NCBI GenBank assembly: GCA_948470475.1
Contig: OX419341.1
Location: 8,704,301-8,768,300, forward strand
DNA from: Galaxea fascicularis
Taxonomy: Eukaryota; Cnidaria; Anthozoa; Scleractinia; Euphylliidae
Reading direction: 5' to 3'
DNA length: 64,000 nucleotides
Shown: in pieces, positions 1 to 21,955 of the stretch
How the letters are laid out: every line of letters starts with the position of its first letter
Numbering within the stretch: the stretch's first letter is position 1
The notes under the pieces: model-generated
Databases searched by the model: none
Told to the model about the DNA's origin: nothing
Seen by the model: the letters and a program-made list of their open reading frames with translations, nothing else
Made by a program: the position numbers and the translations under genes

Positions 1-3000
1 AAAAAAGAACTGTGGAGCTCCGCTTTTAGGTTTGCCTAAATATATATATTAGAATGGAACCTATGTTTGAAAAAGGTGTTTGAAGTAATTCGGACTGACA
101 ATCCTTTCTGGCAATTTAGGAAACACGAAAAATGTTCATTTAGCCTCACAAAAAGATTCAAAACTTAGCGAAAATTTATTTGTCCTCACGTATTAGTAAG
201 AGTTTTGCTCTTTCGGTACTTTTTCACTTCAACACAACCAAGCAAGGCGACTCTTTGTAGAATAATGGCTGCCGCACACAAGCCGATTTTTTGTCGCGAC
301 TAACCTCTTCGAGGCTTTAGGCTGACTCATCCAAAATCAAGATGGTGCCATTCCACTGACGGGGCGAAAATGGCTCGACCTCGATGTAAGAACATGAAAC
401 AACAGCCTACGGCAAAACAATAGTTCACAAAACAAAGAAAACAACGTCAGGTTCTTACACCGAGGTAAGCCCGAGAAAATTGAGACTTGCTTTATTTTAT
501 CTTGATTTTTCAAGGGAGGATAAACAGGCATTGTAAGAGCAGCACAAGATCAACGGTGGTTAAGAGGTGAATAACAAGAAGGATTGAACAAGAGCTTCAG
601 AGCTTTAGACGCAATTTCCTGCCATGCTTTTTCCTTCATGCCTCTGTTGGTGTAGTTAGGCGATGTGACGTTTAAAAGACATTCGTGGAATTGCTTGCCA
701 CTTGCTCACCTCCGGCTCGATTTCCGCCATATTTGAAAAGCTTGCTCGCTCGCATAATTGGTTGGTCCACTGCCTAGCCGACAAGGCGCGACAAGACATT
801 TTGAGATCTAACACTATCAGATATTGCCGACAAGTCCCGATCTTGTCGCAGTCTGAATTCACAGCACAGTAGCCGACAAGTGAAGATTATCCGTCGGCGG
901 ACAAAATATCGGCTAGTGTGTGGAGGGCCTGAGCGCGACATCGATCTGGTCGAATAGCATCGAAATATACGAGTTTGGCGCGGTTGCTAGTAATTTGACT
1001 CTGTTATATATGGGAACACCGCGGCAGCAGCTAACGCCGAAAGTAAAAACGCGTCCGGAAAATGACTAATTATGACTGGAATTATATTTCCGTTGCAATT
1101 ATTATAGGTCATTATACTGGGGAACAACAGAGATGTAAGAGTACAATAAAAAACAGCAGATAATATCAACTGTTATGATCGTCTCATCAGGCATGCAGCA
1201 GGCCTGACCAGGGGTAGTGGAGCTGTTTTAATTTAGATAGATGATCAGATGTTTTGTCCGAATTCGGGTATAAAGTATCTGCATACAAGTTTTCACTGGA
1301 TTTTAAGTATTCGGTATAAGACATGAATGAAGTGTATATTTTTTTTATCAGGTATTTAGTGTCACACGCCTTTTTACAATTTTGAGGTATATTGGTATCC
1401 CGGTTACCCCTCTGGCCAAGCCTGATCAGACCGGAGTTGCCTGTTCTTGTTCTTTTATTTTTTAGTAAGCTTCAGGCGCACCTGTTTTATTGATAATGCT
1501 TTTATAGAAATGCTTACACTAATTTCCTATGCAAGTTAGGGTGATATAAAAAATGTTCAAAATTAGCCATTCGTACTCACAAAGGGTAACGTTTTAGCGT
1601 TACTCGACGATCAGCGAAAAAAGAAAGGAAGCCGAAGTGTTACAGCTACCGTGTTATTGCCACCAGCAAAATGCAAATGATAGACGGGGAGGGGAGGACT
1701 GGGGGTGTTACATCGTTGCTTTAGCATTTGTTACGTGGAGATAAATAAAGACCCTTTAGAGTGTATGCGTTTTAGATTGTTTTTGTTTGGAGATGAAGGC
1801 AATTTCTTCACTCGGGCCTAGCCTTCGTCCATTATGCAGAGAAACGAAAACGCCCTGAAAATGGATGCATTCAAATGATACACTGCAGCAAGTGGAGTTA
1901 TTTTGGATCGGTCGCTGGTTTTTCTTTTATCTTTTTTGCTTATAAAACTGGAGAGATTTGGAAGCGTTTTCGCGAGTAATTAACTTTGTCAAATATCTTT
2001 AATAGAATATCTTTGAATGATCTGTCCTTATGTTAGCACATCATCCAGTAGTATTGCGTGAAAACAGTAAGGAGGAAATTTCAGGGGCCGCGCAGAGGGA
2101 AGAGCTTTTGTGAAATAAAAAATAGACATGATAATAAAAATGAAAAAGTAGCAAAAACATTGCTAAAGAAAGAAAAGTTACAATTGCCATTAGCAAAGTT
2201 AGACACGCATGTAACTATAGCAGGTATAACGAGTAACATTTAGACGGATATAGCGATAAATGTTAAATAATATTTCATTTCTGACCTAATTTATGTCCTC
2301 TAACTGGCTTTCTTTGGCGATCGGACCTCTTGCAACAAAGATTAAAAACATGGCTATGCTCAATAATGACGCAAAAGCGATTTAGTAACTTGAAATCATC
2401 AGCAAAAAACAGAAATTAAGACTTTCTCTCATTCACATTGCTAACGAATTTACTGATAACGACAACAAAGAGAAATTTCCGTATCTTTAAATAATATGAT
2501 CATACATTTAATATCAGTCACTGCCTCAGTTTAACTTTAATTTTTCGTCAGGACTGTACTGTTTTGTCTTGATTACCATTTGATTGATACACTGAGTTGA
2601 ATGCGGTTGAGGTAAAATCGTAGGATTCCTCGCTTATTTGACATTGAATGTAAACATCGGTTAATAAATGTTTGTCAGCTTTAAGCTCTGAAAGATTAAG
2701 CATCACTGTTCTTCTTGACAATTTTATACACATTTCCAGTCATTTCAGAGAAATTGAAATCAAAGTTTTTCAGGGGAGCATGACCCCTAGTTCGCTGACG
2801 CTTACATATTTGCCTTTCAGCCCCTCCCCCACCCCAAAACATGCTGCGCGCGCTATGAGTCTAGGCCGGGGCAAGAAACGACGAGTCGGAAATAAAAAGA
2901 CTGGTAGAATACTAATATTGAGAGAAGAGATGCCGTGATTCAACTTTTTCACCTGAAAATAAGCAAAATAACCATCAACCCTTTTTCAGCTCCTGCACGA

Positions 3001-3080
3001 GAAAGGTTTTTCCGATACAATAGTGACTAATGAAGAGGACAACATTCCTGCGTGCGGTTGTTAAAAAACGTCTTAACATA
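1..3080. other. Intergenic, no gene recognised
   Basis: No open frame here has family resemblance, good start context or splice-site support, and no strong inverted repeat was seen. The last part (about 2950-3193) is probably promoter and 5' UTR of the transporter gene that starts at 3194; an in-frame stop lies at 3074-3076. Confidence 0.5.
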
Positions 3081-3193
3081 TTCATTTGTTGGCTGCTGCA
3101 TATGAACTGTTTCCTCGTTATTTTCTCACCTTTCAAACGGGAGCACGTTTTCACACCACTGTACAACTAATCAACAGTATTCGGTCACTAAAT

Positions 3194-4510
3194 ATGGATT
3201 TAAGAAAAGGCTACTCAAGACTTGACGAAAGTTTAGAACTGGAAAGCTTTGAGGGCGACAAAACCATTGATGAGACGATCGAAGAAATGCAAAAAATCTC
3301 GACCATGGACACATTTTGGAACGCGTGCAACTCAGTCCAAGGCCTTTCTATTTTAGCCATGCCTCTGGTAACGATGTTTGGAGGCTACTGGTTCATTGTT
3401 GGTACCATAGCTATCGCTTTGCTCTCTAACTATACCTCGAAAATCTTGATAAGGTGCCTGTATGAAGAGTGTCACGAAACAGGTCGTATACGTGTGCGTA
3501 ACACGTATGCAGACATTGGAGATGCCTTCTGGCCGGAGTATGGAAGACACGTGGTCGACGCAACAAAGTTCTTGGAGCTGATATTTGTTGCGACAGTGAA
3601 TCCCATCGCTTGTGGCGAGGCTATTTACTACACCCTTCCTTTCTCGCCGGTCGGGAAACAAGTTTGGATTCTTATTTTTGGTCTTGCAATGATTCCTAAC
3701 GTCTTCCTGAACTCGGTCAGATTGCTCTCCAAAATCAGCATGGTAACAGTCTTTTTCGCCTTCGCGAACTTCTCCATCATAGTCGCCTACTGTTTAGGCC
3801 AAAGCGCTTCCTGGAAAGTTGAAGATTTGCTGGTTTTCGACACCTTGCGGTTTCCCCTGTCACTTGGCGTGGTACTGGCTAGCTATTCCTCTCAGAACTA
3901 CCTTACTGTCCTGGAGGGTAACATGCAGCACCCTGAAAAATTCAATACTGTCATCAACTTCGCTTATATCGCCATGACCGTACTCAAGATTGGTGTGGGG
4001 TCATTTGGCTACTTGACATTTACAGAAGGCGTAAGTGATATTGTGACCAACAACCTTCCACTCGGGCTGTACCGCACAACAGTGAATATTGTGGTCACCC
4101 TACTGTCCTTCATGGGGTATTCCCTTCCAATGTTTGTTGTGTTCGATATGGTAGAGAAGTCCACCCCTCGATACTTGCGGGCCAGATTTCTGAATCATGA
4201 CGGCACTCGGCCCAGCACTCCCTGCGTGGTGTTGTTGCGGTTGATGCTGACCTCGATCACCATTGTCATGGCGGTACTTGTTCCTCACTTTACCTTGTTT
4301 GCTGCGTTTATTGGGAGTGGCACAGGAACGGCAATCGCGCTAATTTTTCCGTGCATTTTCTACGTCAAGATTTTCTTCTGGGACTTGAAGTGGTACGAGA
4401 TCGTTTTGAACGTTTTCATCGCGTGTTTTGGAGTGCTGATATCAGCTTGTGGTATTATATCCACCGGGCGAGAGCTGTTCATAACTTTCAATCAAGGATC
4501 AGACTTTTGA
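3194..4510 (+). CDS. Vesicular inhibitory amino acid transporter-like protein (SLC32/VIAAT-like), single exon
   Basis: Multi-pass amino acid/auxin permease family protein, 438 aa, most like animal SLC32A1 (VGAT/VIAAT), which loads GABA or glycine into synaptic vesicles by proton exchange. What is seen: first membrane segment at residues 41-58 with the family pattern NACNSVQG...MPL, then GGYW (63-66), YTSKILI (80-86) and CLYEE (88-92); LEGNMQ (240-245) and NNLP (286-289) also match SLC32 landmarks. About ten to eleven hydrophobic segments follow in order. The frame is open upstream to 3077, but with no ATG before 3194 and a stop at 3074-3076, so 3194 is taken as the start. The N-terminal cytosolic tail is about 40 residues, much shorter than in vertebrate VGAT (525 aa). 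The coding region has no intron. A possible ATTAAA poly(A) signal lies at 4600-4605. Substrate and true orthology cannot be fixed from sequence alone; a lineage-specific SLC32 paralogue is as likely as the orthologue. Confidence 0.93.
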   Translation: MDLRKGYSRLDESLELESFEGDKTIDETIEEMQKISTMDTFWNACNSVQGLSILAMPLVTMFGGYWFIVGTIAIALLSNYTSKILIRCLYEECHETGRIRVRNTYADIGDAFWPEYGRHVVDATKFLELIFVATVNPIACGEAIYYTLPFSPVGKQVWILIFGLAMIPNVFLNSVRLLSKISMVTVFFAFANFSIIVAYCLGQSASWKVEDLLVFDTLRFPLSLGVVLASYSSQNYLTVLEGNMQHPEKFNTVINFAYIAMTVLKIGVGSFGYLTFTEGVSDIVTNNLPLGLYRTTVNIVVTLLSFMGYSLPMFVVFDMVEKSTPRYLRARFLNHDGTRPSTPCVVLLRLMLTSITIVMAVLVPHFTLFAAFIGSGTGTAIALIFPCIFYVKIFFWDLKWYEIVLNVFIACFGVLISACGIISTGRELFITFNQGSDF

Positions 4511-4854
4511 AACCAAATTCAGGGGTGCCGACGAAAAGTGAGCTAGAAATAACACTCTCTTAAAATTTCTTTTCAAACCATTCTTGAACACGACAACACA
4601 TTAAACAAGTTCTGTTGAAAATACGCAAGTAAGTCAAAACTAGTTTAACCGGTTTAACGGAGGGTTGTAATAGTGCCGGCGATGATCGGAGGAGTAAATG
4701 GCGTTAGAGACACCCACAAGGAGAAGAAGGAAACTCGCGCTCTCTTTAACCGGTTGGAGCCCTTCTCAACAGGTTAACTTGTGAACTGCCGGTGAACTCA
4801 CCAGGAACTAAGTTACAACAATGAACAGCGTCAAAGAATGGAAAACCGAAGTAA

Positions 4855-5093
4855 CAGGGTCCCAAAGGGGGGGGGGGGGGGGCTGGAGTCCTGGAGCCCT
4901 GAAATTTCTGCTGTGGAACCCGGAGCCCTATCATTTCACTGACTGGAGCCCTGATCCTTTTTTGGCTGTGGAGCCCAGAGCCGTAAAACAGATGATGTGA
5001 AGCCCTAGAGCCCTAAAATTTTCGTCTTGGAGTCCTGGAGCCCTACATTTTTAAGGCCGGAGCCCTGGCGCCCTAAACCCCTTTGGGACCCTG
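4855..5093. mobile_element. CAGGG-tipped inverted-repeat element with degenerate GGAGCCCT repeats
   Basis: Ends are a 17-bp inverted repeat (CAGGGTCCCAAAGGGG at left, its complement at right), flanked immediately on both sides by the 6-bp direct repeat AAGTAA (4849-4854 and 5094-5099). The interior starts with a run of about 18 G and then contains many imperfect copies of the motif GGAGCCCT. No coding capacity; a non-autonomous DNA transposon. Confidence 0.75.
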
Positions 5094-5099
5094 AAGTAA

Positions 5100-7062
5100 G
5101 AAACCTATGATTTGGCCATTTCACGTTGTTGTTTTGCAGACAAAAAAATCTACTAAAATGTAAATCGCACGTGCAGAGCGATTGTTTTTGTTCATTCAAT
5201 TCACTGTTTTGTGGCGTTTTCGTTGCCGTTACCGTCTTCTTTTCTTATATGCTCCCTATTTTCTTTCGGTAGAAAACCATTACCGTATTTAATCTGACAA
5301 GCACTCCACACCCATTTCGCAATTTTCAAGGACAACAAGATCAAAAGTGATATTTAAAGTTAATGCTTGGATGGAAAGATTTTTGTTCGGAGAATACATG
5401 TGAGATTACTGATATTTGAGCTGCAACGTGAAGTTAGTTTGTGTTAAGGCTTCTGGTCTTATTCGAGAGAACCTTGTGTAATACAAAATAGTTGTTGGTT
5501 AGGCTCCAAACAGTCCCTGAAATGGTTTCAGTTTTATTTGATTTAAGATAAAGAAACAAAAGGTTACAGGAAGTCTGTACAATTAATTAACCAGTATCAT
5601 CCAATAACTGATAGCAGCGATGAAATAAATATGATAATTATACGCTGAAAATTGTTTTTTGTACCCTGGCAATGCTCAGCCAGCTGTTGGGTTGATTTTC
5701 CCGCCCCTCCTCGCCCACACAATCTACCCTGATTAGAGAGTTCCCTCGGTAGTTAAGACACTAGACCCAGATTACTCACGCCGCTACAAACGAAGATGGC
5801 TGAAGTTCGATCGAAACGGGCGAGTCGCGACAATCCCACCGAGAACAAGACATTTGTCTGTAACGTCCCCTTAATTACAATACACGGAGGATTTTGAAAA
5901 ATGATTCAGTTTATTTCATAATTGAAATTGTGCTAGATTTTGAGGACATTATTGCTGAGCAACAAACTTTTGGAAGCACTCTGACATCTACACCCACGTT
6001 CCTTTTAAAACGACAGATACCTAAACTACATGCACAAACACTTTCTAAGACAACAGTCGGCAATATACGGGCCACTGGCACAAAAACAAGAATCCACGAC
6101 GTGTCTGATCCAGAAAGTAACCTTCCTAATAAACAGAGGCCGGAACACCTACGGTGCAATAACATATAAATGTTTTGTTCTTTTTTACTAGTTTCTTTTT
6201 CGCCCAGCGTACACTGGAATTGTTTTACCGTCATACAAATCTGAGAACGTTGCCTTCTCCAAGCGCGAACAAAAAATACCCAACGAGCAATAGCTTCTTC
6301 GTTTAACGAAGTGCTTACTTTTGAATTTCAAAAATCAATGTAATATCCCGGTGATAAGATAGTATTATTTTTCCCGATTTCAATTGACAAAACTGTGGAC
6401 AGTAATTCTACCTGACTCGGTCATGGACAACATCTGTCCAGTAGCTCACTTTACATTCCACCATGCAAACCACTTCACCCTTTAAGCCCTGGGATCAAAA
6501 TGAATATTCTCTTCACTAAACTCCGGATGCATCTCATGGCATAAGTTGTGAGAATCTGTTCAATAATCAGGGCATTCAATCTCTGGTGATCATTTTGTAC
6601 ATTCTCAAACATAACATGCTTATTCTAGTGGTAACAATGCAAGGAGAAATTACATTCTGGTCACTGTTTGGGGTTAAAGGGTGAAAAGCTTGTCAACTAT
6701 TTTGCGTTCATTACAGTTAGGTTAAGGAATGGATTGCAGAAAATTAACAAAACAATTAAAAATATAAATCGTCCGATCACTTGATTGACTGAATTCTTAT
6801 TCAGGCCGATTGTTATCACGTGTGAAATAAAAACGCAGATTTTCTTTCTTGTCATACGTATACTAAAGCAGAAAAAATCGGAAACACAATTTACTCATGT
6901 TCGATTGGCTGCTTGACCAAGCAACGCGTTGTAGCATTGCAAGAATGAAGACATGGTCAGTCATTCTATATGATTTTATCTACTATCCTGCATTTCAGTA
7001 TAAGTTCTGTGCGGCTCTGCGCTTCACTATAACTTTGATATACTCTGCTGCATATGCGACTA
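5100..7062. other. Intergenic between convergent genes, nothing recognised
   Basis: The stretch separates the 3' ends of the transporter gene (+) and the SH2D4-like gene (-). A short open frame on each strand around 5900-6230 has no supporting context. The segment nearest 7062 should include the 3' UTR of the SH2D4-like gene, but no clean AATAAA on the minus strand was seen. Confidence 0.4.
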
Positions 7063-16018
<8,956 letters not shown>

Positions 16019-16804
16019 TTAATAAGGAGAGTATATATGCAAACAGATAGCTGTATTCAAGGTGAGTATACCTGAAATGACCATGGTTAGAAATACTGTA
16101 GAAGATTTACACAGGTGCTTACAGAAAAAAACCCAGCAACTTAATGATACATGTTCTGAAAGCTTAGTATTTGTAGAATCCCTATATGTGCAATATATAC
16201 AATATAAAGAGAGAATTAAGCGAAATTCAAGGCTTCGTCTTCATTATGTCCACTATCCCAGGTGAGTAATGGAAGCAAAGCTATTAACATCAGAAATGTT
16301 TCCTAACACTTTGCCCTCAGTTAAGGTGTCTGTGATTTTCCCATCATTTCTTCATTAATTTTTTTCCAAGACTCTCCTAACGTTTGATACCAAAAAATAT
16401 AATGTTTAAGTATCCTTCCATAAAAAAGGCCATAACTTTCAAACATGAACAACTTTCAAAAAAGTATGATACATCTTTGGAAAGGAGGTATCTTTATTGG
16501 TTAGAACATTTACGTCAACTTTCAGCCCAATCAGTCAATGGATGCTAGGAAGCCAACTTAAAATGGTCACCCTTTACTGAAATTTAGTTTATCAAGAAAA
16601 AGACGGAAGACCATTTTCCCGCTTGATATATACGGCTGTTAATAATCCCCTCACGTTGCAACAATTAACGATGTATTGACAGATGTTGGCCAAACTGCAT
16701 GCAAAACAAAACAATTCTGCAGGAACCAGTTGCCAAAAACTGGGAAACAATCGTGGGAAAAATAATGTGGCAGAGTGATACCAGTCTCCACATACCTGAC
16801 ACAG

Positions 16805-17508
16805 GCCTTCTGACAGGGTGAGCAGGACCACACAATTCAATCAAACTCATACAATCCCACGCAATTTCCAAACATTCTCAACTTGCCGCATAATAATTGA
16901 AAAAAATTTGTTCAAATCAATGATAATTCAATGGGGCATTTCTATCCATCACCATGATTTCAAGATTCTTTTAGGCTGTTTTACCTTCCAAAACAACAAA
17001 CGAATTACCCACACACCTCCATCGATGAGATTGAGACATTGAAATATTAACAAGGCATTTCCAAAGAATACAGTGAACTGGACACTAATCTCAGCTCTCT
17101 TTTGGAATCCAAGATGGCGGAACAAAACCTCATTCATCAAAAAAGCTAATCTGAAGACTGAGACTATGACCTTCAAGTAAAACAGTTCTTTTAAGAAGTC
17201 TGTGGTTGTTCCAGCAGGTTGGTATACATGCCCTAATTGTATGATTTACAAGCAAACTTTGCAAAGACTTGAGGTTGAACTATCGCTATGAAGAGTATTT
17301 TTATTGTTGCGTACAACTGGCAGCGCTTTGGTTAATTCTGTTTAATTTATCTTTAATGCTCCCTTTGATCAAAGAAATTATCATTCTCAGGGCTTGGAGA
17401 GAACCCGTTTTGTTGGTTTCAAGATTGTGCAATCCTGCACAATTCCCACACAATCAATGTTTTTTACTGCACAGTTTCCATTTTTTTCCTGCACCCTGTC
17501 AGAAGCTC
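16805..17508. mobile_element. Inverted-repeat element with CACACAAT-rich ends
   Basis: Terminal inverted repeats read TTCTGACAGGGTG (left) and CACCCTGTCAGAAG (right). Subterminal sequence at both ends is rich in the word CACACAAT and its variants, which also appears near 18200, 19340 and 21050, so this is one member of a local family. Its small open frames overlap in several phases and show no family resemblance. Confidence 0.6.
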
Positions 17509-17724
17509 TATTGAAATCTGAGGCTTTTTAGGGTGACATCATTCCATCTCCGCCATACATGCACAATGTTCCTCCTCTTTCCAACCTCCCGAGGACAAAT
17601 CATCAGTTGATGATGTCAAGAAAAGCAGATCATACACTGTAGATGGGACAGGCAAACAAACTTGAATTCCAGAATTAGAAGTATGTTTTGTTGTTATGAC
17701 GACTAGTACAATCCAACAGAAGAC

Positions 17725-17882
17725 CAATAGGCCATTTTCGTATTCTCGGTATTGAACTGGATCTAGCATGAAGTGGAGGCTCTTGCGGGGGAATCTTTTC
17801 ATATGTAAATGTATTCCCCCGCAAGAGCCTCCACTTCATGCTAGATCCAGTTCAATACCGAGAATACGAAAATGGCCTATTG
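17725..17882. mobile_element. Near-perfect foldback palindrome, AATAGGCCAT family, copy 1
   Basis: Two arms of about 69 bp are almost exact inverted copies around a loop of about 20 bp containing CATATGTAAATG. Ends read CAATAGGCCATTTTCG and its complement. Copy 2 (27241-27396) has nearly the same arms but the loop in reverse complement. Confidence 0.88.
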
Positions 17883-18228
17883 CATAGTCCAAGGGGAGAG
17901 TCAGGTACGGGTCCAAATCAGTTTGCATCATTTTATGGAAATTGGTCCGATTTTTGAAAAACCATGAACTATTATTTTCTCATAATAGGCAGGATACACT
18001 TCAGTGAATCTCTCATGAACTGATTTGTAGCCTAAAATCACAGAGCTCATGTAAATACATTAACTACCATCAAATCTATGTGACAGAAAAACCGTGAGGC
18101 AATTCCAAGACTAATGTATCTGAAACAGAAACCAGGGCTTACTTCACTGTGTGAATTTCAGGGCTTCTGACGGGGTGCATGGGTGCAGAGCCCTACTTTT
18201 CAATGAAAGCCACACAATCCTGCACACT

Positions 18229-19328
18229 GGGCAATTCCAGAAAATATCCATACCCAACCACGGACGGCTTCCATGTTTTAACCCCCCTTGCCTTCGGAAA
18301 TTCCAGAATGCGTTACCCCCCCCCCCATGCCCTCAGAATTCCATAATCGTGAACCCCCCCTACCCTTCGGAATTTCCGGGGTTTTTTGGGAGGTACATTT
18401 TCGACTTGGCAACGTTTATATGAACAAACGAACATGAATTTATGCCTCCCAAAGGCTGTTATCTAGCGGCGCAGGGAACAAGCTTTACTCTTCAGCGACA
18501 AGAATAACCTACCGCGTGTGGCCAGGCTGTGCAACCTTTTTTTTAAGTCTAAATTTGGCTATAAAAAAAACACCACTTACGGTAATTTTCATCCTCTTTG
18601 TTTTCTTGTGTTGTTCTGGCGTTTGCAAAGCAAAACAGCTCAAAAGACTGTTAAAATCTTTCGGCGGTTGAAAAGGTTAAAAATACCATCGAGCCTTCGA
18701 TCTTTCCTCGTTGGGACCCTTCATATGTCATGTAGTGTGCACAAAAAGTCTTAATTTGACTTAAATTGTTTTCTTGTGTTGTTTTGACGTTCACAAAGCA
18801 AAATAGCTCGAAAGACTGTTAAAATCTTTTGGTCGATTGCCGTCCGGCAGTCTGAATGTAAAATTATCTGACAGGCGTTCCTTGGAAGCGAGGGACAGGT
18901 GCGAGTTTTTTTGCCGTTTATCGGGCGGGAGACGGGAGTATCAAGAAATTGCACGCGGTAAATAAGGTACATTTTCAGACTTTATTCACTTGACAAGAAA
19001 TTCATCAAGGTAATGTGAAACCCACGTTTTACTGTTCACTTCTACGTGTCTGATCAATCGACGCTTGTCTTCTGCTTCCGCGATCATACGTTCGTGGTTT
19101 ATTTATGAACTGCAAAAGTCGACAACAATGGTGTTTTCAAGGAACTCACCCTACTCTTTCTACTCTAGAAATCCCACCCGGGAAACCCCCCCCCCATGCC
19201 TTCGGATATTTTCCAATTGTAAATGCCCCCCCATTCCTTCAGAATTCCAGTTCAAAGAACCCCCCCTCCCCTTCGGAAATCCTAAAAGCCGTCCGTGGTA
19301 TAGGTATGGATATTTTCTGGAATCGCCC
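18229..19328. mobile_element. 1.1-kb inverted-repeat element with poly-C tandem ends
   Basis: Terminal repeats of about 45 bp start GGGC and contain CCAGAAAATATCCATACC. Inside each end are three or so imperfect repeats consisting of a run of 6-12 C followed by CCTTCGGAATTCC. The centre has no recognisable coding sequence. Non-autonomous. Confidence 0.75.
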
Positions 19329-19895
19329 AATTCCCAAAAATTCACACGATCCCACACAATACTGAGCGATGTGCTTAGAGTTTCTAGATGCTTTTTCAGG
19401 CCATTTTCTTTCCAAAAATACCTTGGTTTTGTTTTCCTTATGTCAAACAACAATAAAAACAACAACAAGGCCTTCTTTTTAGCCCTGCATGGTCCTGGGC
19501 ACTGATTTGGTGATATATATTATTTAGGCATACATGACATACTTAGGTTTGCAATCGATGCATTGTAGGGCAATTTCCTAATTCTGTATGTACTTTGTGA
19601 ATGGCCAAAGAGCTGAAAAAGTATTCAATGTTTCAATGTTATGGTATATGTAGACGGTCTGTGGGTTCTAAACTTCAACCTTTGTGAAGAAACAACAACC
19701 TATGTAAATCACAATGTACATTAATCCATAATGAAGGAATTTCACATTGATCGATACAAACATGAAAAGCAGGAAAATGTATGATGTTAAACAACTGATA
19801 AGCAAGTGATATGTGACACAACAAATACACTTTTAATTGCCTCAGTGAAAAACACCACCCAGTTGTTAATCTTTTAATACACTTGCCATGATATA

Positions 19896-20973
19896 CCGTA
19901 TTTATTCACTTATAAGGCGCACCATTTTTGCTGAGAAAATAAGTTTGTTCGATCAAAATCTGCTCAAAACTCGGGGTGCGTGTTATAACCGAGTATTTTT
20001 GCGCAACAGAATATAATTTTTCCAAAACGTAAACAAACCTGAGTTAAAGCGAAGCGTGAGCGAATGTGCTGAAAAGCACGTGCTTGAAGTTGTTGACGTC
20101 AGAAACAATCGAACAAATTCTTAACCTCGCTCTTACAAAATAATGCAAACTTGACTACAAATCGTTCGAAAAATACGTTATGGCCGCAATTAAATACTCC
20201 TAAAATGATAAAGGAAAAAGAAAAAACGTTTTTCGTCCATTCAGGCCTTCTTGTGAACAGAAACCAGTCAGCTAACTGCTGATCAACTTCTGAATCTTTT
20301 GGCCAGTAGCGACCCATCGAGGCACGTTTTGCAGTCATCTTTAACTCGCCAGAGAACAAGACATGCTGTTGGATTCTCCATTTACGAACCTTCAATTCCG
20401 ATATGCCGTAATCGTGAGCAATTTCATGATTGTTGTTGACGGCTTCCGCTTCTGCTGCGATCTTCAACATGAAGTTTAGATCATAGGAATGACGACGAGT
20501 GCTTGGCATAATTACGGTAAATTTACGGTGCGCTGCATTCTGAATGAATGCTCGAAAATTAAGATGAGTTTTGCAACTGGTGAATGAAAGATCTGTCAGA
20601 TGAATATTGTTTATAAACGTAAAAACGGATTAATTAGTATTCATAACTTAAAAACACGGTTTCCTGCGAAGGATGACTCAAGCGAATTAAAAAGTGTGAC
20701 TTTTATATGCTAATGTCCATGTCTGACTTTTTTGCTATTGTTTGTAATGCTTTCGTTTTTAGACTGAAAGCCCCGTAATTAACGGTAATAACTTTTGGAA
20801 CCAAATTGTTGTAAGTACAGTGAACATGGTCAGCAAAATTTCCCGTAATTCTGGGTGCGCCTTATAACAGGGTATTTAGTTGAAATTTTCATTTTGCTTA
20901 CTTGTCACAATTGTCTTTGAAAGTTTATGGTGCATCTTATAACCGAGTGCGCCTTATAAGTGAATAAATACGG
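19896..20973. mobile_element. pogo/Tigger-type element with TA duplication, 1078 bp
   Basis: Inverted termini CCGTATTTATTCACTTATAA, and the same sequence inverted at the right, are flanked by TA on both sides. It encodes, on the minus strand, a relic of the N-terminal helix-turn-helix of a pogo-family transposase (20509-20099); the catalytic domain is missing. The same tip (CCGTATTT with TA) is found at 52309-52852 and 55428-55785. Confidence 0.85.
20099..20509 (-). pseudogene. Truncated pogo-like transposase, N-terminal HTH only
   Basis: ATG at 20509 opens a 136-codon frame. Residues 1-83 have the layout of psq/Brinker-type helix-turn-helix domains in pogo/Tigger transposases: RRHSYDLNFMLKIAAEAE, then HDYGISELKVRKWR, then RASMGRYWPKDSEVDQQL and DWF. 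After about residue 90 the frame runs into unrelated low-complexity sequence and stops, so the second DNA-binding part and the DDE catalytic core are absent. It lies inside the TA-flanked element at 19896-20973. Confidence 0.75.
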
Positions 20974-20989
20974 TATATAGTAATGCATT

Positions 20990-21922
20990 CCTTAAGAAGC
21001 CTACTGGTATTTTGCTTTTTAGAAACATTGTGCAATCTTGCACAATTCCTGCACCATTCACATTTTACCCCACACAAATTGCCTAAAAAATCCCACACAA
21101 TTTTTTTTCCACACCAGTTAATGGTATTTATATCTCCTGATTTGCTAGACCTGAGAGAGGGTACATGTAAGAAGCTATGCAAGCAACCCTTAATATTGTA
21201 ATGAAAGGAATTAGAGAAATAAAAAAAACATGTTGCCAGACCCCATAAATCAGTCAGCTTTTATTCCCAGACATGGACCTAAGACTCCAAGATATAATAT
21301 GGGTGGGGTGGCAGGTTCAGCTTTCACTTCATATGTTGGCTCCTTAGTTTTCAGCATTAAGCTCTCAGGGCCCCTTAAAAATTTTCTTAAGCAGCAGCCT
21401 TGCAGTATAATAATTAAGATCATACTTGCCTCGGTAAGAATGTATAAATATACAGCTTTATCAGTAGGTTTGTTTCAGCAGCATTCCAATGTAAAGGAAA
21501 ACAATGGACATAAATCCTAGCACAAAACACAGCACACCAAACACCACCATACAGCAGAGCACATTGTTATGCATTCCAGATTGCCATCACATACCCTGCC
21601 AGAGAACAAACAGCAAAATATTGTTCAAGAATAATGTTTCACAATGTTATCAATTTACTGTTCTTTACATTCTGAGATGAAGTGGATAATGTTCATGCAA
21701 TTAAGCTGCAAACAGGTGAGGTGAATTTCTGGTGGAATTCATTTAGTCTTTCCTGTAAAACCGTGAACATCAGAAATATCTATGAAATGTTATTGTATTT
21801 CAAGTAACAACCCAATCACACGCCAGAAAACTAAACCACAGACAGTAAGTTACAGTAATTAGGTTGCGGTTTCATGTTGCTTCTGATTGGTCACGAAACA
21901 ATAAACATTCCAGAAATTTTTC

Positions 21923-21955
<33 letters not shown>

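Noticed and set aside
3086..3193. Upstream extension of the SLC32-like frame
   Set aside because: It starts with TTG, not ATG, lacks family similarity, and is closed by a stop at 3074-3076.
5894..6234. Overlapping open frames on both strands
   Set aside because: No recognised domain, no convincing ATG or splice context, and the frames shadow each other.
16592..16871. Three overlapping minus-strand frames rich in Cys and Phe
   Set aside because: They straddle the end of an inverted-repeat element and have no domain resemblance.
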